A stretch of DNA of 64,000 bases from Bathymodiolus brooksi (taxonomy: Eukaryota > Mollusca > Bivalvia > Mytilida > Modiolidae). Position numbers and translations under genes: made by a program. Positions within the stretch are counted from its first letter, which is position 1. The number at the start of each line of letters is the position of its first letter. The stretch covers positions 78,950,829-79,014,828 of the forward strand of contig OY804588.1 of assembly GCA_963680875.1 (NCBI GenBank), in the 5' to 3' direction. The notes under the pieces are model-generated. The model made no database searches. It was not told where the DNA came from and saw nothing but the letters and a program-made list of their open reading frames with translations. Below, piece by piece: positions 36,080 to 48,284 of this stretch.

Positions 36080-36330
36080 CCGTGTGGTGTTTAACACCAC
36101 TTTCGACGATATTTAATTTATATCATGGCTGTCAGTTTCATTGGTTGAGGAAACCGGAGTACCCAGAGAAAATCACTGACCTGCCCTAGGTCACTGACAA
36201 ACTTTATCACAGAATGTTGTATCAAGTACATCTCATCTAAGTGGATTCGAACTCACAACATTAGTGGTGATGTGCACTGATTGCATAGGTAGTTATAAAT
36301 CCAACTACCATACGATCATGACTGCCCCCA
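36080..36330 (-). mobile_element. tRNA-derived SINE copy
   Basis: Full-length-like copy. On the minus strand it has a head with GTAGTTGGATTTATAACTAC, the B-box-like GAGTTCGAATCCAC, the GTCAGTGACCTAGG region, and the tail ..GAAAGTGGTGTTAAACACC. Same family as the copies at 56.1, 57.5, 60.1, 61.4, 62.5 and 63.3 kb. Confidence 0.85.
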
Positions 36331-38095
36331 TATTTAATAATATATTTTTTTTCTTTAAGAAAGAAAGAAAAATTAGGGTTATATTTTTTCTCTGTAAGGG
36401 ATGTGATATATTGGTTTTTATATTTTTATTTTGAATTGCTATAAAGCTTAAAAGATTATTGTTCTTTGTTATATTTTTATATACAATTAACAAGAATATT
36501 TTGGGGTTACAGCTTTCGCAGATTGGGATGTGTACACTGGTAGATCTTACTATGAAACTAATAAAGCTTACGCTTCAGGGCCCCTTATATCCCGGAAACA
36601 ACTTTTTAATGAACTAACTTTTCAACAAAATTAATGGAGTTTTTTTTTAAGTCTTTGTTATTAAAATAAGGCTATTTTAGTAATAGAATCATAAGTCAAT
36701 GGGTTAATGTACTTAATATTGACCTTAGAATATGCTCCAATTCCAATTTCATATGGCCTCAAAATGTCCCTGTAATTAGTAAAATTTCCAAATTTGGGGG
36801 GTTGGAGCACCTGAATCCCAAGCTGTATGGGCTCCTTGACGTAGCCAGAATCTATTCATAACCTACATTTTGGCAGTTGGATCCTCGAATTCTTCGTTGG
36901 TGCACAGCTTAATAGTTTGACAGCTCAGTCCTTATGTTAGAACCAATCGGAACCACAAACAGACATGAATTCTTAATTCAGGCTGCACTCCTCTGGCTTG
37001 TGCATTCAAACACCAAAAATCAAGACTATCACCTCTTTATCCTAACGATCCCCCTCTAATGACCTTCCTCTCTAGTAATTTAGAGAATAAACAAATTCTT
37101 TTTTCTTTGCATTGATGTTGGGTGGTGTGATCCTGGTTCCTACAAATGTTTCTTCGTTTTTGGTAATCTTCGATTATATCTTTTTTAGTGTTTTAATGTT
37201 AAACTAAAGAATAGATGTATAGGTCAAGTTGTTCTTATGAGTTTGGTCCATAGTTAGCAGGCCTAAGCAGGATGATATTTTTATATGTATACATGTATTT
37301 CTGCTGTTTCCTTAGTCAGCAACTAGTGCTTCAGTTCCCATATTTATTGAGATATTTCTGTTTTCTAGCATAAAATGCTTATAACCCAGTACAGCAATTT
37401 TAATAAAAATCTGAGATATAGTGGTTAAATTAAAAACAAACAATTATCACAATATCCCATATGGAACAACACCATTGAAGAAGATACCATCCGTTACTCA
37501 GACCTCTTTGCTGGTGGGAAAGGGATCAATGTTTGGCCCATTGTCAAGGACTCCACCCCAACACCCTGTTCATGGCCCTTTTGACCTTGTTGGTTATTCT
37601 TGCTGGCTGCAAAAGGGCCCACATAATAGTTCAGGGACCTTAAAATGTAGGTCCTCCACTGGATGTGTACCTATTCATTACTTCTAGAGATGTTATCTAT
37701 ATACATTGTCTGTACATCTTTAATTTTGTCAAATGCAACTTTCACAAGATAAAGATTTTTAGTACATTTATTTTACATGTTTTTTAATCTGATATATTTA
37801 TTATTACATGTACCTGACATATTTGTATAATAATTACATCTAAACATTTTGGCATCTTTAAAATAGATTATGATGGGACGAGTCTGAGAGTAGAAAGAGT
37901 GTTTCATCATCTGTAAAACTTGCAATAATTTGGATTAATAAAGGTTTAGAATTTTATATTTTATTAGTTAACTCAAAAAAATTAAGAACATCACAAAAGG
38001 TCCTTAAATACACAAAAAATAATGTACATTTTTGTAGTTGGTACCGGTAGTTGCATGGTGTAACGGTCTTAATGTGATTATAGTTGCCCTACTAT
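36331..38095. other. Insertion interior, nothing recognised
   Basis: AT-rich sequence. An 88-codon open frame at 37,421-37,687 crosses a GC-richer patch (GGGCCC words) but has no recognisable domain or splice context, so it is not called. Confidence 0.4.
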
Positions 38096-38099
38096 CCAA

Positions 38100-38600
38100 A
38101 TTACGTTGTCACAATGCTTTGACAACGTAATTTGGCTATACAAGTCCTTTTAGGGTTGTACATTTTTTGTAGTTGTATAACTATATAGAGATGGTTGTAG
38201 TTGCGTCGTCTAAAGGTCTTTAGGTGGTCGTAGTTACATTGTATAAAGGTCCCTAGGTGGTTGTAGTTACGTCATGTAAAGGTCCTTTGGTGGTTGTAAT
38301 TACGTCGTATAAAGGTCCTATGATGGTTGGTAGTTACGTTGTGTAAACGTCCTTAATTAGTTGGATTTACCTCGTATTAAGGTCCTGTGATGGTTGGTGG
38401 TTACGTTGTGTAAACGTCCTTACATGGTCATGGTTGTCGTTTGGTTGGAGAAAGGTCTTTTACTACGTAGTACCACAACGTGGTAGTTACGCTTAGGGGA
38501 GTCTACAAATCGGCGTAGTTAAAACGTAAAATGCTTACGTTGTAACAACGAAAAAGTTACGTTGTCACTACGTTTTGACAACGTAATTTGGCTAGTAGGG
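38100..38600. repeat. Right arm of the 11.5-kb insertion: subterminal repeats
   Basis: ACGTTGTCACAATGCTTTGA then CAACGTAATTTGGCTA occurs near 38,104-38,145 and again, slightly changed, at the terminus (38,555-38,600). Between them are about seven diverged ~33-40-bp units of the type GGTTGTAGTTACGTCGTATA-AAGGTCC. Confidence 0.75.
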
Positions 38601-39358
38601 AATAGAGAACTCTATTTTTCCTACCTGATTATATGGCAAGAAAACTACGAACTATATTTTTCCTACCTGATTATGTGACAAGTCAATTACGCACTATATT
38701 GTTCCTACCTGATTATATGACAAGACAATTACGAACTATATTTTTCCTACCCGATTATATGACAAGACAATTACGAACAATATTTCTCCTACCTGATTAT
38801 GTGACAAGTCAATTATGCACTACATTTTTCCTACCTGATTATGTGACAAGACAATTACGAACTATATTTTTCCTATCTGATTTTGTGACAAGACAATTAC
38901 GAACTATATTTTTCCTACCCGATTATATGACAAGACAATTACGAACTATATTTTTCCTACCTTATTATGTGACAAGTCAATTACACACTATATGTTTCCT
39001 ACCTAATTATATGACAAGACAATTACGAACTATATTTTTCCTACCCGATTATATGACAAGACAACTACGAGCTATATTTTCCTACCTAATTATGTGACAA
39101 GACAATTACGAACTATAAATTTTTCCTACCTGATTATGTGACAAGTCAATTACGCACTATATTTTCCTATCTGATTATGTGATAAGACAATTACGCACTA
39201 TATTTTCCTACCTGATTATGTGTCAAGACAATTACGAACTATATTTGTTCTACCTGATTATGTGACAAGACAATTACGCACTATATTTTTCCTACCTAAT
39301 TATATGACAAGACAATTACGCACTATATTTTTCCTACCTGATTATGTGACAAGACAAT
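38601..39358. repeat. 42-bp satellite (second family), right part
   Basis: About 18 further 42-bp units identical in type to those ending at 27,131. The first unit (AATAGAGAACTCTATTTTTCC) picks up exactly where the left part stops. It ends at GACAAGACAATAAG, 39,358. Confidence 0.93.
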
Positions 39359-39734
39359 AAGACGACAATGAAATCCAACTAAGCGTGATGGTCTAGTACA
39401 AGGTGGATATTGTTATTGTAACTTATGATATGGCTGAACAATTCCTTATTTGGAATTAATCAACAATCTCTCTCTCACTCATGTCAGCAATGAATGTGTA
39501 CCTTGACCTTCATTCATCTTGAAGGTCTACTGAATTTATTACAATGTACATCTATTTTTTCGTTATTAGGTAGGTTTTCCCATTGCAATACAATTTAGGT
39601 TCCCCATATGTGACACATCGATCATGTATAATACAAATCAGCCAGGTATATGTTTGTGCACCTGCGTATAACACATATTTTCTTCATTTGAACTAAATAC
39701 CAGACAAATCTCATATTTTATTTTCTCTTTTAAG
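39359..39734. other. Unique sequence upstream of a candidate exon
   Basis: No coding content recognised. A pyrimidine-rich stretch (TTTTATTTTCTCTTTTAAG) at its end is a plausible 3' splice site. Confidence 0.4.
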
Positions 39735-39918
39735 ATTGCCTTCACTAGCTGCTACACAGTTTTTAATTGTAGATGGTAAATCCTCCCCAATAGATTTCAT
39801 GAAACAGTTCATAAAAGTCTACAAATTGGATGATGACAAGGTAGATTTTATTAAGATCCGCAGAGCAATAAAAACGTACGACCGTCAAATAAAACCAATG
39901 ATTTATAAGCCATTCTAA
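39735..39918 (+). CDS. Candidate terminal exon, unknown protein
   Basis: After an acceptor-like TCTCTTTTAAG, an open frame of about 60 codons starts LPSLAATQFLIVDGKSS and ends IKTYDRQIKPMIYKPF before TAA. Composition is protein-like (balanced charge, little low complexity) in a region where random frames are Asn/Ile/Phe-rich. There is no ATG at the start, so it would be a last exon. The nearest plus-strand AATAAA is about 180 bp downstream (about 40,099). I do not recognise a family, and no upstream exon was found before the satellite. It could be a gene remnant. Confidence 0.35.
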
Positions 39919-40329
39919 TTTTTTTTTCTCCAAAAGCCGTGATATCATAGTTAGTAAGCTTAAGAAATGATCCACAATCCCACCCTAATCAATCATTAGT
40001 AAGGACCTGTGTATGACAATAGGACCTACAGAGGAAACTACAATTACAAGATGACTGAGATACAGACACAATATTTCACGACGACCAATTTCTGTGACAA
40101 TAAACAATTCGTCCCTGAAAAGCTGACATTAATCTTCATTTTATGTCTAATGTATTGCTGTACTCTATCGTATTCTGAGACGAACATAATTCTAAAATTA
40201 ATAACTCGATATTATAATCTCTGTATGAATATTACTTGCCATCTTGTATGTCCAGATCAATATAATCAACAATAGCAAATAAGTATATTCCGTAAAATGT
40301 TCATATGCTTTATATTTAACTTAGCGATT
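39919..40329. other. Sequence downstream of the candidate exon, nothing recognised
   Basis: An 88-codon open frame at 40,009-40,275 has a hydrophobic middle but no homologous features or splice support. Confidence 0.35.
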
Positions 40330-41654
40330 GTATGTGTTAGTTATAGAGAAAGCTACTGGGTGTTAGCGATCCTGATCTCTATCCACGTCATTATATACAA
40401 CGTCAAATAATTCAAAAACATCTTGTGTTGTCAAACCATGAAATACAAGACACAATGCACATTACTAAAGTGTTCTATGTGACAATATTTTGACTGTTAA
40501 GATTGGCTCCAGTCCTAATTTATTTTTGGCTTAGATTTAAACATCGTGATTTTAGACAAAGCTACTGTATGTTTACGTCATTATGTTTCTGATATATATC
40601 TATACCATTATAAACATTGTAAAGGTATTCAGTAATCTCTATAATAAATTTGTGTCTTGTAACATCATACGACAAAGGAAACAATACACAATCTAAATAG
40701 GTTCTTCGTTACAGTAAATTAATTGTATTTCTTATTGTTATTGAGTTTTGGATCTATTATATCTTCAATCAAAAAGATGATAAATATTAACCTCAGCTCA
40801 GATTATGACATGATAAACATATTTGTCTACAATAATAATTAATACAGGATAGGTTTAATATGATAATACTCCTCAGCTGTGATTTTTAATATAATAAAAA
40901 CTTAATAACAAAATTCCTGAGTACATAACGGTCGTGTACGTTATATTGACATTCTTATTTAATTGTAGACTTGAAATCACATAATAATTGGACAAGCTTC
41001 GGAAACATATTAGTTTATTTGTGTTCCATAGACAGATAAAAAAAACTATTTCATTAAATTATTTTATCCTTCTTTTGATAGTCGAATTGACATTACTGAA
41101 TGTTTTAACAACCATGTACAATGTACGACTTACTTGGTCTTTAACGGCTCGCATCCTACTTATGCTCTTAAATTCTCAATAGACTGATTGATTGATGGAT
41201 TGATTTTTTGGGTGTTTAACGCCACTTTCAGCAATATTTCAGCTATGTCATGGCGACCAGTTTTAGTGGTGGAAGAAGCCGGAGTACCCGATGAGAACCA
41301 CCGACCATGGGCATGCAACTGGTAAACGTTATCAATGGCGGCTGCGAGTCGAGTGCACTCTTTTCTGTAATTTACAAAGCTGGGGGCAAACCCACGCCGT
41401 ATTGGTGATAGACGTGTATGATATGCTAGGTAATCCAACTACCTAACTCATTGAGCCCCCTGGTTCCCTCTCAATAGAAAACATGTATATCACAATATAT
41501 GAATCAGTAAGTACAAAACATACACATTTACAGATTGACCATTATAATATTAAAGGAAAATAAAACATACACAGATACATGTAGCACGTTGCGAAATGCG
41601 AGGGGCTGTTAACATATAAATATCGACACATCAACCAATCACATTCGTCTATTC
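40330..41654. repeat. Spacer segment P, copy 0, of the 49-bp satellite region
   Basis: Diverged copy of the non-satellite spacer found again at 44,146-45,484 and 46,966-48,284. Shared landmarks include GCTTAGATTTAAACATCGTG, GTTTACGTCATTATGT and TTATGCTCTTAAATTCTCAA. It is interrupted by a SINE at 41,183-41,468. Confidence 0.75.
41183..41468 (-). mobile_element. SINE insertion with 9-bp target duplication
   Basis: Carries SINE 3' landmarks (TTTAACGCCACTTTCAGCAA, GAAGCCGGAGTACCC) and a diverged head, flanked by TCTCAATAG at 41,174-41,182 and 41,469-41,477. The paralogous spacers at about 45,295 and 48,098 read straight through as ATTCTCAATGAAAACATG, giving an empty site. Confidence 0.85.
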
Positions 41655-42181
41655 ATTTTACCAGATTGACATTTTTGGGGGTTTCTGTGGGTCGTCGTAT
41701 ACTCATTGTCCATATGGACTTTTAAGGCTTCTGTAGCTCATCGTATACTCATTTGACCAGATGGAGTATTTGAAGGTACGAGTAGGTCGTGGTATACTCA
41801 TTTGAGCATATCGACTTTTTAAGGGCACATGTAAGTCGTCCTATACTCGTTTGTCCAGATTGACCGTTTGAAGGGTGAATGTAGGACGTCGTAAGCTCAT
41901 TTGACCATATTGACGTTCCAAGGGACCTGTATTTCGTTGCTTAATCGTTTTATCAGATTGATTTGTTAAGGGTACATGTAGGTCGTCGTAAATTCTTTTG
42001 ACCAAATTGACATTTTACGAGTTCCTGTAGGTCGTGGTATACGCATTTTACCAGATTAATGTTTCTAAGGAACCTGTAGGTCAACGTATAAGACTAGATT
42101 GATGGTTCTGATGGGTTTCCGGGGGTCGATGTATACCCATTTGACCAGATTGACGTTTTAAGGGTACATGTAGGTCATCGT
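41655..42181. repeat. 49-bp satellite, block 1
   Basis: Diverged ~49-bp units (core GACCAGATTGACGTTTTAAG then GGTACCTGTAGGTCGTCGTATACTCATTT). Interrupted by an RT element at 42,182. Confidence 0.88.
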
Positions 42182-42966
42182 CCCAGAGCTGGAAGTTAAA
42201 GAGACCACAGATACAGCTTCGTCCGCATCATTTTTGGACTTATACCTCGAATTTGACGACAGTGGTCAACTCTGTACTAAAATTTATGATAAACGGGACG
42301 ACTTCAATTTTAAAATCATACATTTTCCAAATATGTGCATCAATATACCAGCTTCCCCTGCATATGGTGTTTACATCTCGCAATTGATTCGTTATGCAAG
42401 GGCCAGTGGCAATTATTCTGATTTCCTGAAACGTCATCTTCATCTGAGAAACAGGCTACTGGACCAGGGCTATCAAAAGATTCGCCTTATTCGATCTCTT
42501 AAAAAGTTTATATTCCGATACCAAGTTCTTGTCGAAATATATTTCGTCTCTGTAGAGACGATAATAAACGATGCATTTTCACATAGTGAAAATGTATAAA
42601 GATAAGGAAGTCAACAAAAATGTCAAAAATATTTTTGAATCAATGTGTGACGTATAATTGTTTTTGATATTTACTTCACTGAATTTGGTACTGCTTTGAC
42701 AAATATTTTACCTATTTTGTTCCAGTATTGTTATAAATACTGTTATAGTGACAGCCGGAACCTTTGAGCCGTAATGAAAGCGGGAGGTTTGGCGCTTTAA
42801 AATCTGATTTAACCCACCATTTCTTTAGAAATGCCTGTACCAAGTTAGGGTCATTACGGTTTTCACAGTTTTCCGGTTGTTGAATGATTTTGTCTGTTTA
42901 TATACTTATAACTTTTGACTTTCCCTTTGTAAGATTGTTCGGAGTTCGGTAATTTTGTTATTACCC
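42182..42966 (+). pseudogene. 5'-truncated reverse-transcriptase element, copy 4
   Basis: Sense-strand copy starting at PELEVKETTDTASSASFLDL, so the YIDD box is lost by truncation. The frame stays open to 42,599: YDKRDDFNFKI, then NIPASPAYGVYISQLIRYAR and LLDQGYQKIRLIRSL. This shows the intact sequence that copies 1 and 2 lack after GVYI. A ~365-bp 3' untranslated region ends GTTCGGTAATTTTGTTATTA-CCCTTAT, the common terminus. It lies wholly inside the 49-bp satellite. Confidence 0.85.
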
Positions 42967-44145
42967 TTATTGACCAGATTGATCTGATAAGGAACCTGAA
43001 GGTCGTCGTATATTCATTTAACCGATTAGCATTTTTAGCTGTTCCTGTAGGTCGTGGTATACACATTTGACCAGATTGACGTTTTTAAGTGACTTGTAGG
43101 TCGTCGTATACTCCTTTCACCAGATTGACGTTTTGAGGGTCCATGTAAGTCGTCGTATGCTCATTTGACTAGATTGACATTTCTAAATGACTTGTAGGTC
43201 GTCGTATACCCCTTTGACCAGATTGACGTTTTGAGGGTACCTGTAAGCCGTCGTATGCTCATTTGACTAGATTGACATTTCTAAGTGACTTGTAGGTCGT
43301 CGTATACTCCTTTGACCAGATTGACGTTTTGAGGGTACCTGTAAGTCGTCGTATGCTCATTTGACTAGATTGACATTTCTAAGTGACTTGTAGGTCGTCG
43401 TATACTCCTTTGACCAGATTGACGTTTTGAGGGTACCTGTAAGTCGTCGTATGCTCATTTGACTAGATTGACATTCCTAAGTGGCCTGTAGGTCGTCGTA
43501 TACTCCTTTGACCAGATTGACGCTTTGAGGGTACCTGTAAGTCGTCGTATGCTCATTTGACTAGATTGACATTTCTAAGTGACTTGCAGGTCGTCGTATA
43601 CTCCTTTGACCAGATTGCCGTTTTGAGGGTACCTGTAAGTCGTCGTATGCTCATTTGACTAGATTGACATTTCTAAGTGACCTGTAGGTCGTCGTATACT
43701 CCTTTGACCAGATTGACGTTTTGAGGGTACCTGTAAGTCGTCGTATGTTCATTTGACTAGATTGACGTTTTTAAGTGACTTGTAGGTCGTCGTATACTCC
43801 CTTGACCAGATTGATGTTTTGAGGGTACCTCTAAGTCGTCGTATGCTCATCTGACTAGATTGAGATTTCTAAGTGACCTGTAGGTGGTCGTATACTCCTT
43901 TGACCAGATTGACGTTTTGAGGGTACCTGTAAGTCCTCGTATGCTCATTTGACCAGATTGACGTTTTAAGTGACTTGTAGGTTGTCGTATACTCCTTTGA
44001 CCAGATTGACCTTTTGAGGGTACCTCTAAGTCGTTCAATACTCATTTGACTAGATTGACATTCTTAAGTGACCTGTAGGTCGTCGTATGCTCATTTGACC
44101 AGATTGATGTTTTCAAGGAACCTGTGGTTCGCCGTATGCTCTAAC
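42967..44145. repeat. 49-bp satellite, block 2, with 98-bp dimers
   Basis: Two 49-bp unit types alternate: one with CCAGATTGACGTTTTGAGGG and TACCTGTAAG, the other with CTAGATTGACATTTCTAAGT and GACTTGTAGG, giving a 98-bp higher-order unit repeated about ten times between about 43,070 and 44,060. Minus-strand frames across it are by-products. Confidence 0.92.
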
Positions 44146-45484
44146 GTCTCTAGCGGCTCCCATCCCAAATTATGCTCTTTTTGAAATCTCAATGCAAACT
44201 TGGGTATCACAGTGTATGAACCAGTATGTACAAAACATACAAATGTACAGACAAAGCAACTGGATGTTTACAATCCTGATCTCCATTTATGATATTTTTA
44301 CCAGGTCAAATAATCATAAAAATACATGTGTTGTCAAACCATGTAATACAAGACACAAGAACAAATTTGTAAGATTATAGTGCTATTTTTATAGACATTT
44401 TTAAACATTCTTAAATCTATTTCATAAAACATTTTAAATCCTATGATGCTTTTATGACGTGTTGTTTAGTTCTGTAATCTTTTATAATAAAGTGTATGTA
44501 TTTTTATTTCTATTTTTCACATTTTTAGATATTAAATTTCTCTGTTAAACCACTGGTAAAATGCGCTCAAACGTAACACACCTAAAATTGAAAATGCGCT
44601 CAAACGTAGTGCGCCCATGTACATTACTAACGTGTTCTATGGTACTATATGTTAAACGGCTGGCACTTGTCCTTATTTATTTTTGGCTTAGATTTAAACA
44701 TCGTGAATTTAAACAAAGCTATTGTATGTTTACGTCATTATGTATCTGATATATATCTATATACATTGTAAAGTAATTCAATAAGCTGTATAATAAACTA
44801 GTGTGTTGTCACATCATAATACAAAAGAAACAATACACAATCTAAATTTGTTCCTTTTCACAGTAAATTATTTGTATCTCTTATTGTTGTGGAGGCTTGG
44901 ATCTATTATATCTTAAGTTAAAAAGATGCCAAATATTAATATCGGTTCAGATAATGACAGGATAAACATAGTTGCCTGCATTAATACCCCACAGCTGTGA
45001 TTTTTAATTTGATAAAAACTAAATAACAAAATTCATTGGTACATAATGGTTGTGTACGTAATATTAAAGTTCGTTATTATTTGTCGACTTGAAAACACAT
45101 AATAATTGAACTATCTTCGGAAACAGATTATTTTATTTGTGTTTCATACACTGATAAACAACCCATATCTTTAAACTATTCGATGGTTTTTTATTTATTA
45201 CAAAAGTCGAATTACATAACTTTACTTTTAACACCCATGTACAATATATAACTTCCTTGGTATCTAACGGCTCCCATCCCAAATTATGCTCTTAAATTCT
45301 CAATGAAAACATGCTTATCACAATATATGAATCAATAAGAACAAAACATACAAATTTACAGACTGACCATTGCAATATTTAAATGACATTAAAACATACA
45401 CAGATACACGTATCACGTTGCGAAATACCAGGGGCTGTTAACATATAAATATCGACACATAAACCATGCAGATTTACATACTCA
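44146..45484. repeat. Spacer segment P, copy 1
   Basis: Unique-looking sequence duplicated at an offset of 2,803 bp (46,966-48,284) with high identity. Landmarks: AAAATGCGCTCAAACGTAAC at about 44,559 and 47,362. A 62-codon frame (44,561-44,749) is conserved in both copies, as expected from the recent duplication; it has no recognised motif and is not called. Confidence 0.85.
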
Positions 45485-46185
45485 ATTGAACAGATTGACT
45501 TTTAGTATGAGTCCCTGTGGGTCGTCGTATGCTCATTTGTCCAGATTGATTTTTTTGATGGGTTTCTGTGGATCGTCGTAAGCTCATTTGTCCAGACTGA
45601 CTTTTTAATGATTCCTGTAGGTCGGCGAATACTCATTAAACAAAATTGACGTTTTGATGTGTTTTTGTGGGTGGCCGTGTACTCATTTGAACAGATTGAC
45701 GCGTTTATGGGCCCTGTATATTGTCTTATTCTCATTTAACAAGATTGACTTGTTAAGGGTACCTGTAGGTCGTCGTATGCTCATTTGACCAGATTGACAT
45801 TTTAAGGGACTCATAGGTCGTCGTATGGTCATTTTACCAGATTGAATTTTTAAGGGGCCTGTAGGTCGTCGTATGGTCATTTGTCCAGATTCACGTTTCA
45901 ATGGCACCTATAGGTCGTCGTATACTCATTTAACCAGATTGAATTTTTAAGGGGCCTGTAGGTCGTCGTATACTCATTTGTCCAGATTCACGTTTCAAGG
46001 GCACCTATAGGTCGTCGTATACTCATTTAACCAGATTGACTTTTTAAGGGGCCTGTAGGTCGTCGTATTCTCATATGACCATATTGACTTTTTAAGGGTT
46101 CCTGAAAGTCGTCGCATACGCATTAGAACAGATTGACTGTCTTAAAGGGACCTGTAAATCGTCATGTATCCATTTGACCAGAGTG
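45485..46185. repeat. 49-bp satellite, block 3
   Basis: Diverged units at the left, more regular GGCCTGTAGGTCGTCGTAT units in the middle, degrading at the right. Confidence 0.88.
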
Positions 46186-46555
46186 ACACATATAATTGAA
46201 TTATCTTCGGAAACAGATTATTTTATTTGTGTTTCATAGACTGATAAACAACCCATATCTTTAAATTATTTGATGTTTTTTTTTTTATTACAAAAGTCGA
46301 ATTACATAACTTTACTTTTAACACCCATGTACAATACATGACTTCCTTGGTATCTAACGGCTCCCATCCCAAATTATGCTCTTAAATTCTCAATGAAAAC
46401 ATGTTTATCACAATATATGAATCAATAAGAACAAAACATACAAATTTACAGACTGACCATTACAATAGTTAAATGAAATTAAAACATACACAGATACACG
46501 TAGCACGTTGCGAAATACCAGGGGCTGTTAACATATTAAAATCGACACATAAACC
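46186..46555. repeat. Spacer segment P, partial copy
   Basis: Only the distal ~370 bp of segment P (from AATTATCTTCGGAAACAGAT to CATGCAGATTTACATACTC), joined directly to satellite on both sides. Confidence 0.85.
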
Positions 46556-46965
46556 ATGCAGATTTACATACTCATTTGAACAGATTGACTTTTGGTATGA
46601 GTCCCTGTGGGTCGTCGTATGCTGATTTGTCCAGATTGACTTTTTTGATGGGTTTCTGTGGGTCATCGTAAGCTCATTTGTCCAGACTGACTTTTTAATG
46701 ATTCCTGTAGGTCAGCGAATACTCATTAGACAAAATTGACGTTTTGATGGGTTTTTGTGGGTGGCCGTGTACTCATTTGAACAGATTGACGCGTTTATGG
46801 GTCCTGTATATTGTCTTATTATCATTTAACAAGATTGACTTTTTAAGGGTACCTGTAGGTCGTCGTATGCTCATTTGACCAGATTGACATTTTAGGGGAC
46901 CTGTAAGTCGACGTATACTCATTTGTCCAGTTTGACGTTTTAAGGAAACTGTGGGTCGCCGTATA
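46556..46965. repeat. 49-bp satellite, block 4
   Basis: Unit order closely repeats the start of block 3 (TTTTTGATGGGTTTCTGTGG, GTGGCCGTGTACTCATTTGA), supporting duplication of block plus spacer as one unit. Confidence 0.88.
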
Positions 46966-48284
46966 CTCTAACGTCTCTAGTTGCTCCCTTTCCAAGTTAT
47001 GCTCTTTTTGAAATCTCAATGCAAAACTTGTGTACCACATTTACAGACAAAGCAACTGAATGTTTACAATCCTGATCTCCATTTATGATATTTTTACAAG
47101 GTCAAATAATTATAAAAATACCTGTGTTGTCAAACCATGTAATACAAGACACAAGAACCAATTTGTAAGATTGTAGTGCTATTTTTATAGACATTTTTAA
47201 ACATTCTTAAATCTATTTCATAAAACATTTTAATTAAATCCTATGATGCTTTTATAATGTGTTTTTTAGTGCTGTAATCTTTTATTATAAAGTGTATGTA
47301 TTTTTATTTCTAATTTTCACATTTTTAGATATTAAATTCCCCAGGTAAACAACCACAGGTAAAATGCGCTCAAACGTAACACACCTAAAATTGAAAATGC
47401 GCTCAAACGTAGTGCGCCCATGTACATTACTAACGTGTTCTATGGTACTATATGCTAAACGGCTGGCACTTGTCCTTATTTATTTTTGGCTTAGATTTAA
47501 ACATCGTGAACTTAAACCAAGCTATTGTATGTTTACGTCATTATGTATCTGATATATATCTATATACATTGTAAAGTAATTCAATAAGCTGTATAATAAA
47601 CTTGTGTGTTGTCACATCATACGACAAAAGAAACAATACACAATCTAAATGTGTTCTTTTTTTACAGTAAATTATGTGTATCTCTTATTGTTGTGGAGGC
47701 TTGGATCTATTATATCTTAAGTTAAAAAGATGCCAAATATTAACATCGGTTCAGATAATGACAAGATAAACATAGTTGCCTGCATTAATACCCCACAGTT
47801 ATGATTTTTAATTTGATAAAATCTCAATAACAAAATTCATTGGTACATAATGGATGTGTACGTAATATTAAAGTTCGTTATTATTTGTCGACTTGAAAAC
47901 ACATAATAATTGAACTATCTTCGGAAACAGATTATTTTATTTGTGTTTCATACACTGATAAACAACCCATATCTTTAAACTATTCGATGGTTTTTTATTT
48001 ATTGCAAAAGTCGAATTACATAACTTTACTTTTAACACCCATGTACAATATATAACTTCCTTGGTATCTAACGGCTCCCATCCCAAATTATGCTCTTAAA
48101 TTCTCAATGAAAACATGCTTATCACAATATATGAATCAATAAGAACAAAACATACAAATTTACAGACTGACCATTGCAATATTTAAATGAAATTAAAACA
48201 TACACAGATACACGTAGCACGTTGCGAAATACCAGGGGCTGTTAACATATAAATATCGACACATAAACTAAGCAGATTTACAAT
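46966..48284. repeat. Spacer segment P, copy 2
   Basis: Nearly identical to 44,146-45,484 with small indels; see copy 1. Confidence 0.85.

Larger units (their letters stand above)
27132..38600. mobile_element. 11,469-bp insertion splitting the 42-bp satellite
   Basis: The left end reads CCCAGCTAGCACACTACGTA. The right end read inwards is CCCTACTAGCCAAATTACGT. They share an imperfect inverted terminus (CCC-N2-CTAGC then ACGT-rich). The flanking satellite stops at GACAA and resumes at AATAGAGAACTC, in phase with the 42-bp unit apart from at most a 1-3 bp overlap (probably AA). Both ends carry subterminal ACGTTGTGACAACGT-type repeats. The interior holds no recognisable own transposase, only nested Merlin, hAT, SINE and other repeats, so this looks like a large non-autonomous DNA transposon. 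Two separate short elements flanking unrelated DNA is the alternative. Confidence 0.6.

Noticed and set aside
37421..37687. 88-codon frame in a GC-richer patch
   Set aside because: No domain, no splice signals and Pro/Ser/Thr-rich composition from GGGCCC words.
40009..40275. 88-codon frame with a hydrophobic segment
   Set aside because: Low-complexity AT-driven composition, no signal peptide at its start and no supporting splice or polyadenylation context.
44561..44749. 62-codon frame conserved at 47,364-47,552
   Set aside because: Conservation is explained by the recent 2.8-kb duplication; no motif, and the diverged copy 0 does not preserve it.
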